Positions 43,538 through 52,465 of a DNA stretch of 64,000 nucleotides are shown here, piece by piece (within the stretch, counting starts at the first letter, position 1; the number at the start of each line of letters is the position of its first letter). Position numbers and translations under genes: made by a program. Source of the stretch: a bacterium (GTDB taxonomy: Bacteria > Spirochaetota > Leptospiria > Leptospirales > Leptonemataceae); NCBI GenBank assembly GCA_024742665.1, contig JANSYA010000004.1, forward strand, positions 124,001 to 188,000, written 5' to 3'. The notes below the pieces were generated by a model. The model worked only from the letters and a program-made list of their open reading frames with translations. It had not been told where the DNA came from and searched no databases.

Positions 43538-45388
43538 TCACCGCAGCAGCTTATCCAGCGGCATGCCCTGATTGTTCACGAAGCCGGGAAAACTCTTTTG
43601 TAAGACGGCGATGATCCCCCCGTAGATCCATCCCAGCGCCGGATGAAACAAGAGGCGGTCCCGCAGGCGATACTCGCGATTTTTTCGCAAAATAGCGCGG
43701 AGAAAGATCGGCAGGAGCCAGTTCAGCATACGCGAATCCTGGCGAGCATCGAGCAGCCGCGGGTCAATCTGAAAGCGATAGGCTCGCGGATAACGCCGCC
43801 TGTACGCTTTCAGAGCTTTCTTCAGGCGGTCTTTCAGATCCTTCGTGCGGGGCGCGCTCTCCGGTAGAATGCCAGCGTATAGAACTTCGCGTCCGTACGC
43901 GAGCAGGCGAAAGGTATCGGTTTGGAAGCGATGCTGCTCGTAATCGACGCCGGCCTTGCGCGCGAGTTTCGCCATCCGTTTTAATTTATCGAGAGCGGCG
44001 TAGCCGGCCGCCGTCGACTTAAGGGCCTCGTCCGGATCCACAAAGCTCACGTGCAAGATGCGAAAGATCGCGTTCACGGTTACGCTGTCCCAGAACACGT
44101 GCAGCAGCGGAGGAACGCGCGCGCGATTCATGTACAGGGCCCGGCCCGCGAAGGCCGGATCGTACAATAATTCGCGGATCACCTGATCGGCGAGTTCCAG
44201 AAAACGCATGGTCGCCGCGAGTCGATCGGGGTCGACGCCCTGCTGCACGCCTTGAACGCGGCCGGCGACGCCTTTGCTTTTGCCGCCGGTTTCTTTTGCA
44301 GCTTCGCTTTCGTTTCTGGATTCGCGCAAAAACGAAGCCACCGCGCCCTCGACGCTCAACCGATCGCGAAAAAGTTTGAGCGTCACATGCGTATTCAATT
44401 CGTTCCAGTACGAAGAATTCTTCAGGAAAGTGAAATTGCGAAAACGCGACCAGCCGCCGGTCTGACACCAGACCTGGATACCGACGATGCCCCGCGCGGA
44501 CTCCGACTCCAGGTAATCGCGAATTTGCGCGTACTCGTGACCGACGAAGGCCGGGTATTCGCCGAAGCCTTCGTACTCTCGACGGCTTTGCAGCTCGATC
44601 AGCTTGGGCCGGCCGTCCAAAAGAAAGTGCCGGTTGACTTCGAGATAACGAAAGAAATCGCTTTCGCCGTACTTCATCGAGATAATCAGGCGCGAACTCT
44701 CAATGCCCGCGAAGACCTCATCGTACGTGCGGCGATTCCACATTAAATCGCCGATGGCGTACGCGCCCACGGTCCAGGTGCGAAAGATCAACAGACGTGA
44801 GCGGCGCTCAAAGACCGGCAGCAGTCGCCGCAGCAATTCGTTCGCGTCGGCGGGAGTTTTGATAACGAGGCGGCTGCGAAAATCTCCGCGCACGTCGACG
44901 CCGTCGGATTCGCCGATCCGCAGAATCACTCCGGCGATTTGCGGAAATTCTTTTAAGAGTTCGTCGAGCATCGCCGCCAGCAAGGCGAAGATTTTGTCGC
45001 GGCGCCCGCCGGTTTCCTGTTCGATCCAGCGATTGAAAAACATTACGTCGGTCGTAATGTACGTTTTCAGACCGGCGGCCTGCGCAATTTCGAAGAGACG
45101 GCGATAATAACGCCGATAGCGACGGATCTTGCGTTTGAGTTTCGCCGGATAGAAATCGGCCATGGCCAGCCGGCTGAGTTCGTCGATCGACACGCCGTTA
45201 TAGCCGATGGCGGCCGCGCGCGCCGTATAACTCTCGAAATTGTCACGGATTCGCCGGCCGCGTTTCTTCGGCAGCACGCCTTTTTTTTCAATCGAGTTGT
45301 GGGGCGCCTTCGACCAGTTGATCACTTCCCGGGGATGCCGAACGAAAAATGGGCCGATGCTGTCGATGATATAAAGTCTTTCGTTCAC
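43538..45388 (-). CDS. Uncharacterised 616-aa protein, possible TIM-barrel glycosidase-like, in the murB-ddl slot
   Basis: No signal peptide or membrane helix seen. The N-terminal 400 residues look like an alpha/beta barrel: AAAIGYNGVSIDELSRL, AQAAGLKTYITTDVMFF, FPQIAGVILRIGESDGVDVRG (strand with a Glu at its end, as in some glycosidases), LLIFRTWTVGAYAIGDL, IISMKYGESDFFRY and GIVGIQVWCQTGGWSRF. The last 200 residues are helical and basic. I think of alpha-glucuronidase-like (GH67-type) barrels but would not assign it. GTG 45388 start with GGCGG upstream. It lies 16 bases after murC and 111 bases before ftsQ, exactly where murB and ddl sit in canonical clusters. Confidence 0.6.
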   Translation of the reverse strand: MNERLYIIDSIGPFFVRHPREVINWSKAPHNSIEKKGVLPKKRGRRIRDNFESYTARAAAIGYNGVSIDELSRLAMADFYPAKLKRKIRRYRRYYRRLFEIAQAAGLKTYITTDVMFFNRWIEQETGGRRDKIFALLAAMLDELLKEFPQIAGVILRIGESDGVDVRGDFRSRLVIKTPADANELLRRLLPVFERRSRLLIFRTWTVGAYAIGDLMWNRRTYDEVFAGIESSRLIISMKYGESDFFRYLEVNRHFLLDGRPKLIELQSRREYEGFGEYPAFVGHEYAQIRDYLESESARGIVGIQVWCQTGGWSRFRNFTFLKNSSYWNELNTHVTLKLFRDRLSVEGAVASFLRESRNESEAAKETGGKSKGVAGRVQGVQQGVDPDRLAATMRFLELADQVIRELLYDPAFAGRALYMNRARVPPLLHVFWDSVTVNAIFRILHVSFVDPDEALKSTAAGYAALDKLKRMAKLARKAGVDYEQHRFQTDTFRLLAYGREVLYAGILPESAPRTKDLKDRLKKALKAYRRRYPRAYRFQIDPRLLDARQDSRMLNWLLPIFLRAILRKNREYRLRDRLLFHPALGWIYGGIIAVLQKSFPGFVNNQGMPLDKLLR

Positions 45389-45404
45389 AAATCAACCGCC
45401 GACT

Positions 45405-47030
45405 TCATTCGCGCGTCGCCGCGATATAGGCGCGAATGCCTGCCGAAATATCGCCGGCTCCCAGACACATGAGCAGATCGTCCGGGCGGACTTCAGTAAA
45501 AATCTCAGCGAAGGCCTGCTCCAAAACTTCACGGCGCGACTGCCCGGTTTCAGCAAAGCTTGTGACAGCCGGGCCGGCCTTATTCGAATGCTCGCGCTCC
45601 AGCTCGCGCGCGATCATCCGGGAATCGACGCCGGCCTGAGCGGCTTCGCCGGCTGAATACAGCGGCAGCAGATACACCCGATCGGCGCTGCCCAGGGCCC
45701 GGGCGAATTCGCGATAGAGCGCGGCCGTGCGCGTATAACGATGCGGCTGAAAGACCGCCAGCAGGCGGCCCTGCTTTCCAGCGGCGCCGAGACGCAGACG
45801 ACAGGCGGCGAGAACCGCTTCGATTTCGGTGGGATGGTGGCCGTAGTCGTCGAAAACGTTTGCGCCCCCGCGCCGGCCCAGATATTCCATGCGCCGTTCC
45901 ACGCCGGGAAATTCGCACAGCGCCGCCAGCAATCGCCGGGGATCGTAGTCCGTGAATTCTAACAGCCCCTGGCGAACGGATGCATCGATCAAAGCGAAAA
46001 CGCCCAGGGCGTTGCCGGCGAAATGGCGACCGGGCATTTTGAGCTGCAGCGCGCCGACCGCGTTGGATTCTCCCGGCACGAAGACCTGCATCGCATCGCT
46101 ATGCACATCAAAGCGCCCGACATAGGTCCGCTCCGGCGGCGTTTGCAGGCTTTCGTCGATTGTGGGGTTTCCGGCGGCGTGATAATAAAAGATCTGCGGA
46201 GACGAGCCGCCGGCCCCGGACGTTTCAGATGATTCGCGCGATGCACCCACAACCGGCGGAACAAATATTGCGCCGATTTCGCGCAGCTGCGGATCGGCGG
46301 CGTTCAGCACGCACAGACGGCCCGCCGCGATAAAACGCGCGAAAGCCGCGCATAAATTCGCGAAGTCGCCGTAGTGCTCTAAGTGATCCCGGTCTACATT
46401 TAAGACCAGGCGCAAAGCCGGCGCCGCTTTTAAGAACGAACCGTCCGATTCGTCGGTTTCGCACGCGCCGGTGCGCCCCGCCCCGAAGCGCACCCCGTCC
46501 GCAAGGTACAGCGGTTTGCCTCCGACGATGATGTGCGGATCAAGCCGCGACTCAAGCAATGCCCACCCGGCCATCGACGAACTAGAGGTTTTGCCGTGGG
46601 TGCCCGCGACGCACAGGGCTTCGGGGCGCTCGCGAAAGCAGTCGTTCAAAAAATCCATGCGATGCATCAATCGCACCGTGCCCCGCTCCGCATACTCCTG
46701 CGCCCGCGCGCGTTCGATGTGTTCCGGGGGAATCGCGCTGCTGTAGACGACGATCGGAAGCGAATCGGACGCAGACCCGGCGCCCGCTCTGGTCCCGGCG
46801 CTGATTGCACCGCCGTCCGACTTCGTATCTTCGGCGAAAAGCACGTCCAGGTTCGCCCCGGAATGTTCGCGAAAGATTCGAGCGCCGGAATCGCTTAATT
46901 TCGCATAGCGCGCGTCGTCGATTCCCGAATCCGATCCCGCGACGGCGTCGCCGGCCTGGAGCGCGAATTTCGCCAGGGGTTCCATACCCGAACCGCCGAT
47001 GCCGATGAAAAAAATTCTGCGCCTGCTCAT
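45405..47030 (-). CDS. murC: UDP-N-acetylmuramate--L-alanine ligase MurC
   Basis: ATP-dependent ligase adding L-Ala to UDP-MurNAc. Features: FFIGIGGSGMEPLAKFAL (UDP-binding), ATP loop CVAGTHGKTSSSSM, NVDRDHLEHYGDFANLC and the C-terminal VFDDYGHHPTEIEAVL. Length 541 exceeds the usual 450-490 because of Gly/Ser/Ala-rich inserts (about 70-90 and 265-290). Its ATG overlaps the murG stop (ATGA). The Mpl recycling ligase shares these motifs, but cluster position favours MurC. Confidence 0.95.
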   Translation of the reverse strand: MSRRRIFFIGIGGSGMEPLAKFALQAGDAVAGSDSGIDDARYAKLSDSGARIFREHSGANLDVLFAEDTKSDGGAISAGTRAGAGSASDSLPIVVYSSAIPPEHIERARAQEYAERGTVRLMHRMDFLNDCFRERPEALCVAGTHGKTSSSSMAGWALLESRLDPHIIVGGKPLYLADGVRFGAGRTGACETDESDGSFLKAAPALRLVLNVDRDHLEHYGDFANLCAAFARFIAAGRLCVLNAADPQLREIGAIFVPPVVGASRESSETSGAGGSSPQIFYYHAAGNPTIDESLQTPPERTYVGRFDVHSDAMQVFVPGESNAVGALQLKMPGRHFAGNALGVFALIDASVRQGLLEFTDYDPRRLLAALCEFPGVERRMEYLGRRGGANVFDDYGHHPTEIEAVLAACRLRLGAAGKQGRLLAVFQPHRYTRTAALYREFARALGSADRVYLLPLYSAGEAAQAGVDSRMIARELEREHSNKAGPAVTSFAETGQSRREVLEQAFAEIFTEVRPDDLLMCLGAGDISAGIRAYIAATRE

Positions 47031-48310
47031 GCTTTCGAAAGATCAGCCACGATGCTCGCGCGAATTTCCGCGGCGGCTCCAGGGCGCGCGAGATCCAGCG
47101 CGCGGCTGCTGCGATTCATCAGCTCGGTCGAATCGGCGCTCCAGCGACGCAGCACTTCGATCAGCTCGGCGGGATCCGTCTCGCGCGTGGATATACAGTG
47201 GGCGACGCCGCCGTCGCGCAGATACTCCGCGTTGCCCAGCTGATGGTTGTCTGCGGCGAAAGGATAGGGAATCAAGATCATGGGCAAACCGAAAACCAGC
47301 GCCTCGGAAACGACGCCCGCTCCCGCCCGGGCGATCAGCAGATCCGCTTCGCGATAAAAATCGGCGATGCCGGGATGATAGCCGAACAGGGTCACGTTTC
47401 CGAAGCGATTTTCGGGCAGCAGCGCCCGCATCTGATCGAGATTCTTTTCGCCGCACTGAATCATCCACCGCGCGACCGGGCCCGTTTGGGTATGCGCCCT
47501 GCTCTTTTTTTTGGCATTGCTTTTCGTTTTAGTCTTCGTTTTGCTATTTGGATTCGAATTTGCTCCGGCCTGATTCCCGGAACCACTTGCCAGCTGCGGA
47601 ATCGCGGCGGCGACCATCGCATTGATTTGCGCGGCGCCCTGGCTGCCGCCGAGCACGAGCACGGTCAGTCCGTCCTTCGCTTTGCCGCGCCCACGGGCGC
47701 CGCTCTTCGCCGCCGATTTCTTTTTGCCTGGCCTGGCGGAACCCGCGCCTTTCTTTTTCGAGGCGGCGCGATTTTCTTCCGCGATGGCTTTCAACTGCGG
47801 ACGCAGGGGATTACCGGCCAGCAGCGCTCGCTCGCCGGCGAAGGCTCCGGACTGGTGGGCGGCAGCCACCGGGAAATTCAAAAAGATGCGGCGCGCGCCT
47901 CCCGCGAAAAGACGTGTCGCCCGACCGGGAATCGCATTCTGTTCGCAAAGATAGTACGGCACCCCGCTCAATCGCGCCGCAAGCACTCCCGGAAAAATCG
48001 AGTAGCCGCCCATGCCGATCACGCAGCTCACGCGATGTTTGCGCATCAGGGCCGCGGCGCGCCAGAGCGCCCGCGCGAAACGGAAAGGAAAGGCGAGCAG
48101 CGCGGACGGACTTTTGCGAATCGGCGGCGCCCCATAAAAATGCACCGGGAACGGCGCGTCCTTAAAATCAGCGTAGCCGCGATTCTTTTCCAGACTCAGA
48201 AAGTGGACCGGGTCCCCCGCCGCCGCGAATTCCAGGGCGAGGCCCAGACCCGGCACGATGTGCCCGCCCGTGCCGCCGGCGATGATCAAATAAACGGATT
48301 GTTGCGCCAC
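47027..48310 (-). CDS. murG: UDP-GlcNAc:undecaprenyl-PP-MurNAc-pentapeptide GlcNAc transferase MurG
   Basis: Glycosyltransferase that makes lipid II at the inner membrane face. Motifs: VYLIIAGGTGGHIVPGLGLA, CVIGMGGYSIFPGVLAA, LCEQNAIPGRATRLF, LVLGGSQGAAQINAMV and ADLLIARAGAGVVSEALVFG. Two Lys/Arg-rich low-complexity inserts stand out (about residues 185-220 and 250-285), neither present in ordinary MurG. GTG 48310, just before VYLIIAGG, is preferred; the frame is open to a TTG at 48349. Overlaps murC by four bases. Confidence 0.95.
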   Translation of the reverse strand: MAQQSVYLIIAGGTGGHIVPGLGLALEFAAAGDPVHFLSLEKNRGYADFKDAPFPVHFYGAPPIRKSPSALLAFPFRFARALWRAAALMRKHRVSCVIGMGGYSIFPGVLAARLSGVPYYLCEQNAIPGRATRLFAGGARRIFLNFPVAAAHQSGAFAGERALLAGNPLRPQLKAIAEENRAASKKKGAGSARPGKKKSAAKSGARGRGKAKDGLTVLVLGGSQGAAQINAMVAAAIPQLASGSGNQAGANSNPNSKTKTKTKSNAKKKSRAHTQTGPVARWMIQCGEKNLDQMRALLPENRFGNVTLFGYHPGIADFYREADLLIARAGAGVVSEALVFGLPMILIPYPFAADNHQLGNAEYLRDGGVAHCISTRETDPAELIEVLRRWSADSTELMNRSSRALDLARPGAAAEIRASIVADLSKA

Positions 48311-48363
48311 CCCTACTGAACAAACGGCGCGGCCCGACTCTACAACCAATTTTTATCGGCGCC

Positions 48364-49605
48364 TCACGAAAGGGGCTGCGTAAAGGGCGATGCGGCCGGC
48401 GCGGGCCGACTGCGGCTCACATTCAAGAGCAAACCCACGAATCCCAGAGTGACAATCAACGAAGAGCCGCCGTAGCTGAGAAAGGGCAGACTGACCCCCG
48501 TCGTCGGCACGATGCCGGTCACGACGCACATATTCATCACCGCCTGTAGAGCGAGCATCACCAGAGCGCCCGCCCCCAGCAAGAAAGCGAAGGGTGCGTC
48601 GGCTTTTTGTACGGCGTAATAAGCGCGCCATACGAATGCGATAAACAGAGCAAGCAAAGAGATGACGCCCAGCAAACCGAAATTCTCGGCGAAGAGCGCC
48701 AGGATAAAGTCGGTGTGCCCGTAGGTCAAATAGCGATGAGCGAAGCCGCCGGCGATTCCCGCGTCGCTGCCGAACCAGCCGCCGTCCTGGAATGCGCGAA
48801 ACGAAGTCACCAGTTGATAGCCGCCGGAGTAACGATGCTCGTGAGGATTCAACCAGACCAGTAAGCGCTCCAGACGATACTCCCACAGCACGACGAGCAA
48901 AACCAATAGAGGCAGCGTCGCCGCCGCGAGAATCACCAGGCGCAGCATGGGAAAACCCGAAAGATAGACCATCACCGTGATCACGCCGAGCATACACAGC
49001 GTCGTACCGTACTGGGGCTCGAGCACAATACTGAGCAATAAAAACAGAACCAGCGCGAAGGGCGGCGCGAGCTTGCGCAAATCGTACTCGCTCTGGAGCT
49101 GATCGCCTTTGCTAAAAACCGCCGCGACGTACACGACCATCGCGATCTTCGCGAATTCGGAGGGTTGAAATACAATTGGCCCGACCCGCAGCCAGCGATG
49201 AAAGCTTTCGCCGGAACCGCTCACGCTGTGGCCGAGCCCGGGAATAAAAACGAGCAATAGTACGACCAGAGCGAAGAGCATCCCCGGCAAAGCCAGTCGG
49301 CGAATCAAACTGAGCGGTACGATCGCGGCGATTAAAAGCACGACGAAGCCCGCGGCGAACCAGGCGATCTGCCGCTTGAGAAAAAAATCCGCGTCGCCCA
49401 GTTCGCGTTCGGCGACCACCGCCGACGCGGGATAAAGCGCGATCAGGCCGACGAAGGTCAGTGCGACTGCCAGGGCGAAGAGAATCATATCGCGGTCGCC
49501 AGCGTCGCGACCCCGGCGCAGAGTCTGCGCTCCCGAAAACTTGCCCGGGACTTCGCGCAGGCGAGCCGCCAGGGCCGGAAAGATTTTGTGAATTAAGACG
49601 GACAC
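48364..49605 (-). CDS. ftsW: FtsW (SEDS-family peptidoglycan polymerase)
   Basis: Division-specific SEDS glycosyltransferase with about ten membrane helices. Typical motifs: GESFHRWLRVGPIVFQPSEFAKIA, the periplasmic loop with YLTYGHTDFILALFAENFG, and GIVPTTGVSLPFLSYGGSSL. Position between murD and murG is canonical and separates it from RodA. Its start overlaps the end of murD by 13 bases. Its usual partner FtsI (PBP3) is not in this cluster. Confidence 0.95.
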   Translation of the reverse strand: MSVLIHKIFPALAARLREVPGKFSGAQTLRRGRDAGDRDMILFALAVALTFVGLIALYPASAVVAERELGDADFFLKRQIAWFAAGFVVLLIAAIVPLSLIRRLALPGMLFALVVLLLVFIPGLGHSVSGSGESFHRWLRVGPIVFQPSEFAKIAMVVYVAAVFSKGDQLQSEYDLRKLAPPFALVLFLLLSIVLEPQYGTTLCMLGVITVMVYLSGFPMLRLVILAAATLPLLVLLVVLWEYRLERLLVWLNPHEHRYSGGYQLVTSFRAFQDGGWFGSDAGIAGGFAHRYLTYGHTDFILALFAENFGLLGVISLLALFIAFVWRAYYAVQKADAPFAFLLGAGALVMLALQAVMNMCVVTGIVPTTGVSLPFLSYGGSSLIVTLGFVGLLLNVSRSRPAPAASPFTQPLS

Positions 49606-51335
49606 CGCTCTACCAGTTCTCGAAAGTGTTCGCCCCGGCTTTGATACGAGGAATAAGCGTCGTACGACGCGCAGGCCGGACTCAACAGTACGATCGCCTG
49701 CCGCTTGCTCTGCGAATGCTTTTCGGAATCTTTCAAAGAATCACTGTTATCTTCGGCAGCTTTGCTATTCGGCTCCAGACCGGCCCAGGCCCGGGCCGCC
49801 TGGTTCGCCGCTATGAAGGCGCTTTCCAGATCGGCGAAGACGGCGTTCGTGCCGGTCCGTTCGGCGATTTGAGCGCCGGCCTCGCCGTAGGGAAAGAGCT
49901 CGACGTTTTCTCGACCGCCCAGCTCGCCGAAGTCGGCGCCCTTCGCCCGGCCGCCGCATAACAGGAAGACTCGCTGTTGCGCTTCGGGGAAAGAAGCGAG
50001 CGCCGCGACCACCGCCTGGACGGTCGTCGCCTTGCTGTCGTTTAAGTACAGCATCGATGGGCGCCCGTCGTTTCGAACCCGCTCATCGACGGCTGGCTCA
50101 GCGCCACCGGGAACGCAAATCTCCATGCGATGGGGCAGGCCGCGAAAATTTCGCAGGGCCGTAGCCAGGCGTTCCAGGTTTACGTGCATCCCGCGCAAAT
50201 AGTGCACCGACGCGTCTTCCAGGCACTCCAGGGCCTTCAGAGCAAAACGCAGATTCTCCTGATTGTGAATGCCGGGCAGCGGAAAGTCGGCGGCCGGCAG
50301 CAGTTCGCGTTCGCGATAGCGCAGCGTATCAGGCACGGGCTCTTCGTTCACCGTCGGCACAACAATCCGCCGGGGCCGCCCGGAATGGACCTGCACCGTA
50401 TCGGCCGCATCCCGGGGACCGTCAAAATCGCCGAAATCGCTCTGGACCCGGCTTTCCACGCCGCCGCCGTTTAAGCCGCCAGCGGCCGCGCCGCTTTGCG
50501 AATGCAGATACGGGCGATCGACGGCCTGCTCATAGATCGATTGCGGCGCAAGAAATACGTCGCGTTCATTTTGACGATTCACGATATTCAGCTTCGCGTT
50601 TAGATACGAACGACGGTCGACGTAGCGATCCAGATGATCGTCGGCGATATTCAAAACGACGGCCACGTCGGGATGAAAGCTCTCGACCAGTTCGAGCTGA
50701 AACGAAGAACACTCGACGACGAGCACGGGCGGCAACGTCGCCGGTCCGTCCTCCGGAAAGCAGTCCAGCACCAGTTGCGAAAGCGGCAGTCCATAGTTGC
50801 CGCAGGCGATCGCCCGCAGGCCCGTCGCCTGGTTTACCAGGCGCTCAAGCATCGCCACGGTCGTCGACTTGCCGTCGGTGCCGGTCACCCCTGCAATCAG
50901 CGGCGCGGGCAGCATGGCGCGTTCGCAGGCCAGCGCGATGACTTCGCTCGCGAAATCGTTTTCCCCGCGGATCTTAATGCTCGCTTCCCCGGCGGCCGCG
51001 AAGAGATCTCCAGACAGCGGAACCCCCGGCCCGGTAATCACCATGTCGATCTGATACTCGCTCAACAGATCGCGGTCTTCGCGCGGACGCGCGTCGACCA
51101 ATCGATCGCTGCCGTCGTGTTTCGCTTCCCTCAGGGCCGCGTTTAAGGCGTCGTTTAAGTCCGCTTCAGCGTTGCGATCCGAAAGAATTACGCGGGCCCC
51201 GAGGCGCAGGCAGAGCTGAGCCAGGCTGCGGCCGGAAAGGCCGCCCGCCCCGCAGATCAAAATATTTTTGCCGGATAAAGATAAATCCAAACGGAGTCTC
51301 CGTGATGTTTCGTCAGTCTTCGCGGGCCTTCGCAC
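49593..51335 (-). CDS. murD: UDP-N-acetylmuramoylalanine--D-glutamate ligase MurD
   Basis: Mur ligase adding D-Glu. N-terminal dinucleotide-like KNILICGAGGLSGRSLAQL, ATP loop IAGVTGTDGKSTTVAML, ECSSFQLELVESFHPDVAVVLNIADDHLDRY, YLNDSKATTVQAVVAALAS and the C-terminal VLLSPACASYDAYSSYQSRGEHF are all MurD signatures. Length 580 is over 100 residues longer than usual; surplus lies in inserts at about 285-340 and a Ser/Asp/Lys-rich stretch (about 525-545) directly before the C-terminal motif. Overlaps ftsW by 13 bases and follows mraY by three. Confidence 0.95.
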   Translation of the reverse strand: MRRPAKTDETSRRLRLDLSLSGKNILICGAGGLSGRSLAQLCLRLGARVILSDRNAEADLNDALNAALREAKHDGSDRLVDARPREDRDLLSEYQIDMVITGPGVPLSGDLFAAAGEASIKIRGENDFASEVIALACERAMLPAPLIAGVTGTDGKSTTVAMLERLVNQATGLRAIACGNYGLPLSQLVLDCFPEDGPATLPPVLVVECSSFQLELVESFHPDVAVVLNIADDHLDRYVDRRSYLNAKLNIVNRQNERDVFLAPQSIYEQAVDRPYLHSQSGAAAGGLNGGGVESRVQSDFGDFDGPRDAADTVQVHSGRPRRIVVPTVNEEPVPDTLRYRERELLPAADFPLPGIHNQENLRFALKALECLEDASVHYLRGMHVNLERLATALRNFRGLPHRMEICVPGGAEPAVDERVRNDGRPSMLYLNDSKATTVQAVVAALASFPEAQQRVFLLCGGRAKGADFGELGGRENVELFPYGEAGAQIAERTGTNAVFADLESAFIAANQAARAWAGLEPNSKAAEDNSDSLKDSEKHSQSKRQAIVLLSPACASYDAYSSYQSRGEHFRELVERCPS

Positions 51336-51338
51336 GCA

Positions 51339-52454
51339 TTATTGAATGCGCAGAGTCGAAAGCGCGATCAGGCTCAGGATGATACCGATCAGCCAGAAGC
51401 GAATGACGACCCGGGTTTCCGGCCAGCCGGATAATTCGAAGTGGTGGTGCAGCGGCGCCATCTTGAAGATGCGTTTGCCCCGCAGGCGGAACGAAGCCAC
51501 CTGCAAAATCACAGACAGGGCTTCCATCACGAAGACCCCGCCTGCGATCGCTAACAGCAGCTCTTTTTTGATTAAGATCGCGGTCATGCCGAGCGCGCCG
51601 CCCAGGGCCAGAGATCCCGTATCGCCCATAAAGACTTTCGCGGGCGCCGCATTAAACCACAAAAAGCCGACGCCGGCTCCGGTTAAGGCCGCCAGAAAAA
51701 CCGCCAGCTCGTGGGCGTCGACGACGGTCGGAATATTCAGGTAGTTCGCGGCGCGGGGCGTGCCGGTTAAGTACGCCATCAGGCCCATGGTCACGGCGAC
51801 GATGCACACGTTGCCGATCGCCAGGCCGTCCAGGCCGTCGGTCAAATTCACGCCGTGACAGCTGCCGACAATAACGAGCATCCAGAAAGGTAGCGCTATA
51901 AAAGGCGTCAGATCGATCAGCTGGCCTTTTAAGAACGGTACGAATAGACCCGTGTTCGCGTAGGCGATTTCGCGTTCGCCGCTTTCCGGCGACGGCGTGA
52001 GCAGATAATATAACAAACAAAATCCGAAGGCTACCAGCAAAGACAGCGCCATCTTCGTGCGGGCGTTCATGCCGTTTTTTACGCGCAGCACGACTTTCGA
52101 ATAGTCGTCGAGGAAGCCGATGCCGCCCATCATTAATGTGCACAGCCAGAGCAGCATAAAGTGCGGGCTGTGAAAATTGCCGAAGAGCAGACACGGCACG
52201 CTGAAACTCAAAAGAATCAACAGGCCGCCCATCGTCGGCGTGCCGGCCTTCGCCTGGTGGCTTTCGGGTCCGTCGGTGCGAATGGTTTCGCGGAATTTCA
52301 GATTGCGCAGTTTTTCGATGATGGTGTCGCCGAATACGAAGGCCACGACCATCGCGGTCATGCCGGCGAGCACGGCGCGAAAGCTGACGAAGCCGAACAG
52401 GCGAAACCAGCCCGGCGCCTCGATTTGGAAGTGGGAGTAAATGTATTCGAACAT
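51339..52454 (-). CDS. mraY: Phospho-MurNAc-pentapeptide transferase MraY
   Basis: Integral membrane enzyme (about ten helices) that makes lipid I from UDP-MurNAc-pentapeptide and undecaprenyl phosphate. Conserved: GTPTMGGLLIL, LDDYSKVVLRVKNGMNARTK (with catalytic Asp pair), HGVNLTDGLDGLAIG, KVFMGDTGSLALGGALG and MAPLHHHFELSGWPE. ATG 52454 with AGAGAGA eight bases upstream; an in-frame start at 52499 would overlap murF and is not needed. Length about 371 is standard. Confidence 0.97.
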   Translation of the reverse strand: MFEYIYSHFQIEAPGWFRLFGFVSFRAVLAGMTAMVVAFVFGDTIIEKLRNLKFRETIRTDGPESHQAKAGTPTMGGLLILLSFSVPCLLFGNFHSPHFMLLWLCTLMMGGIGFLDDYSKVVLRVKNGMNARTKMALSLLVAFGFCLLYYLLTPSPESGEREIAYANTGLFVPFLKGQLIDLTPFIALPFWMLVIVGSCHGVNLTDGLDGLAIGNVCIVAVTMGLMAYLTGTPRAANYLNIPTVVDAHELAVFLAALTGAGVGFLWFNAAPAKVFMGDTGSLALGGALGMTAILIKKELLLAIAGGVFVMEALSVILQVASFRLRGKRIFKMAPLHHHFELSGWPETRVVIRFWLIGIILSLIALSTLRIQ

Positions 52455-52465
52455 AATGCGTCTCT

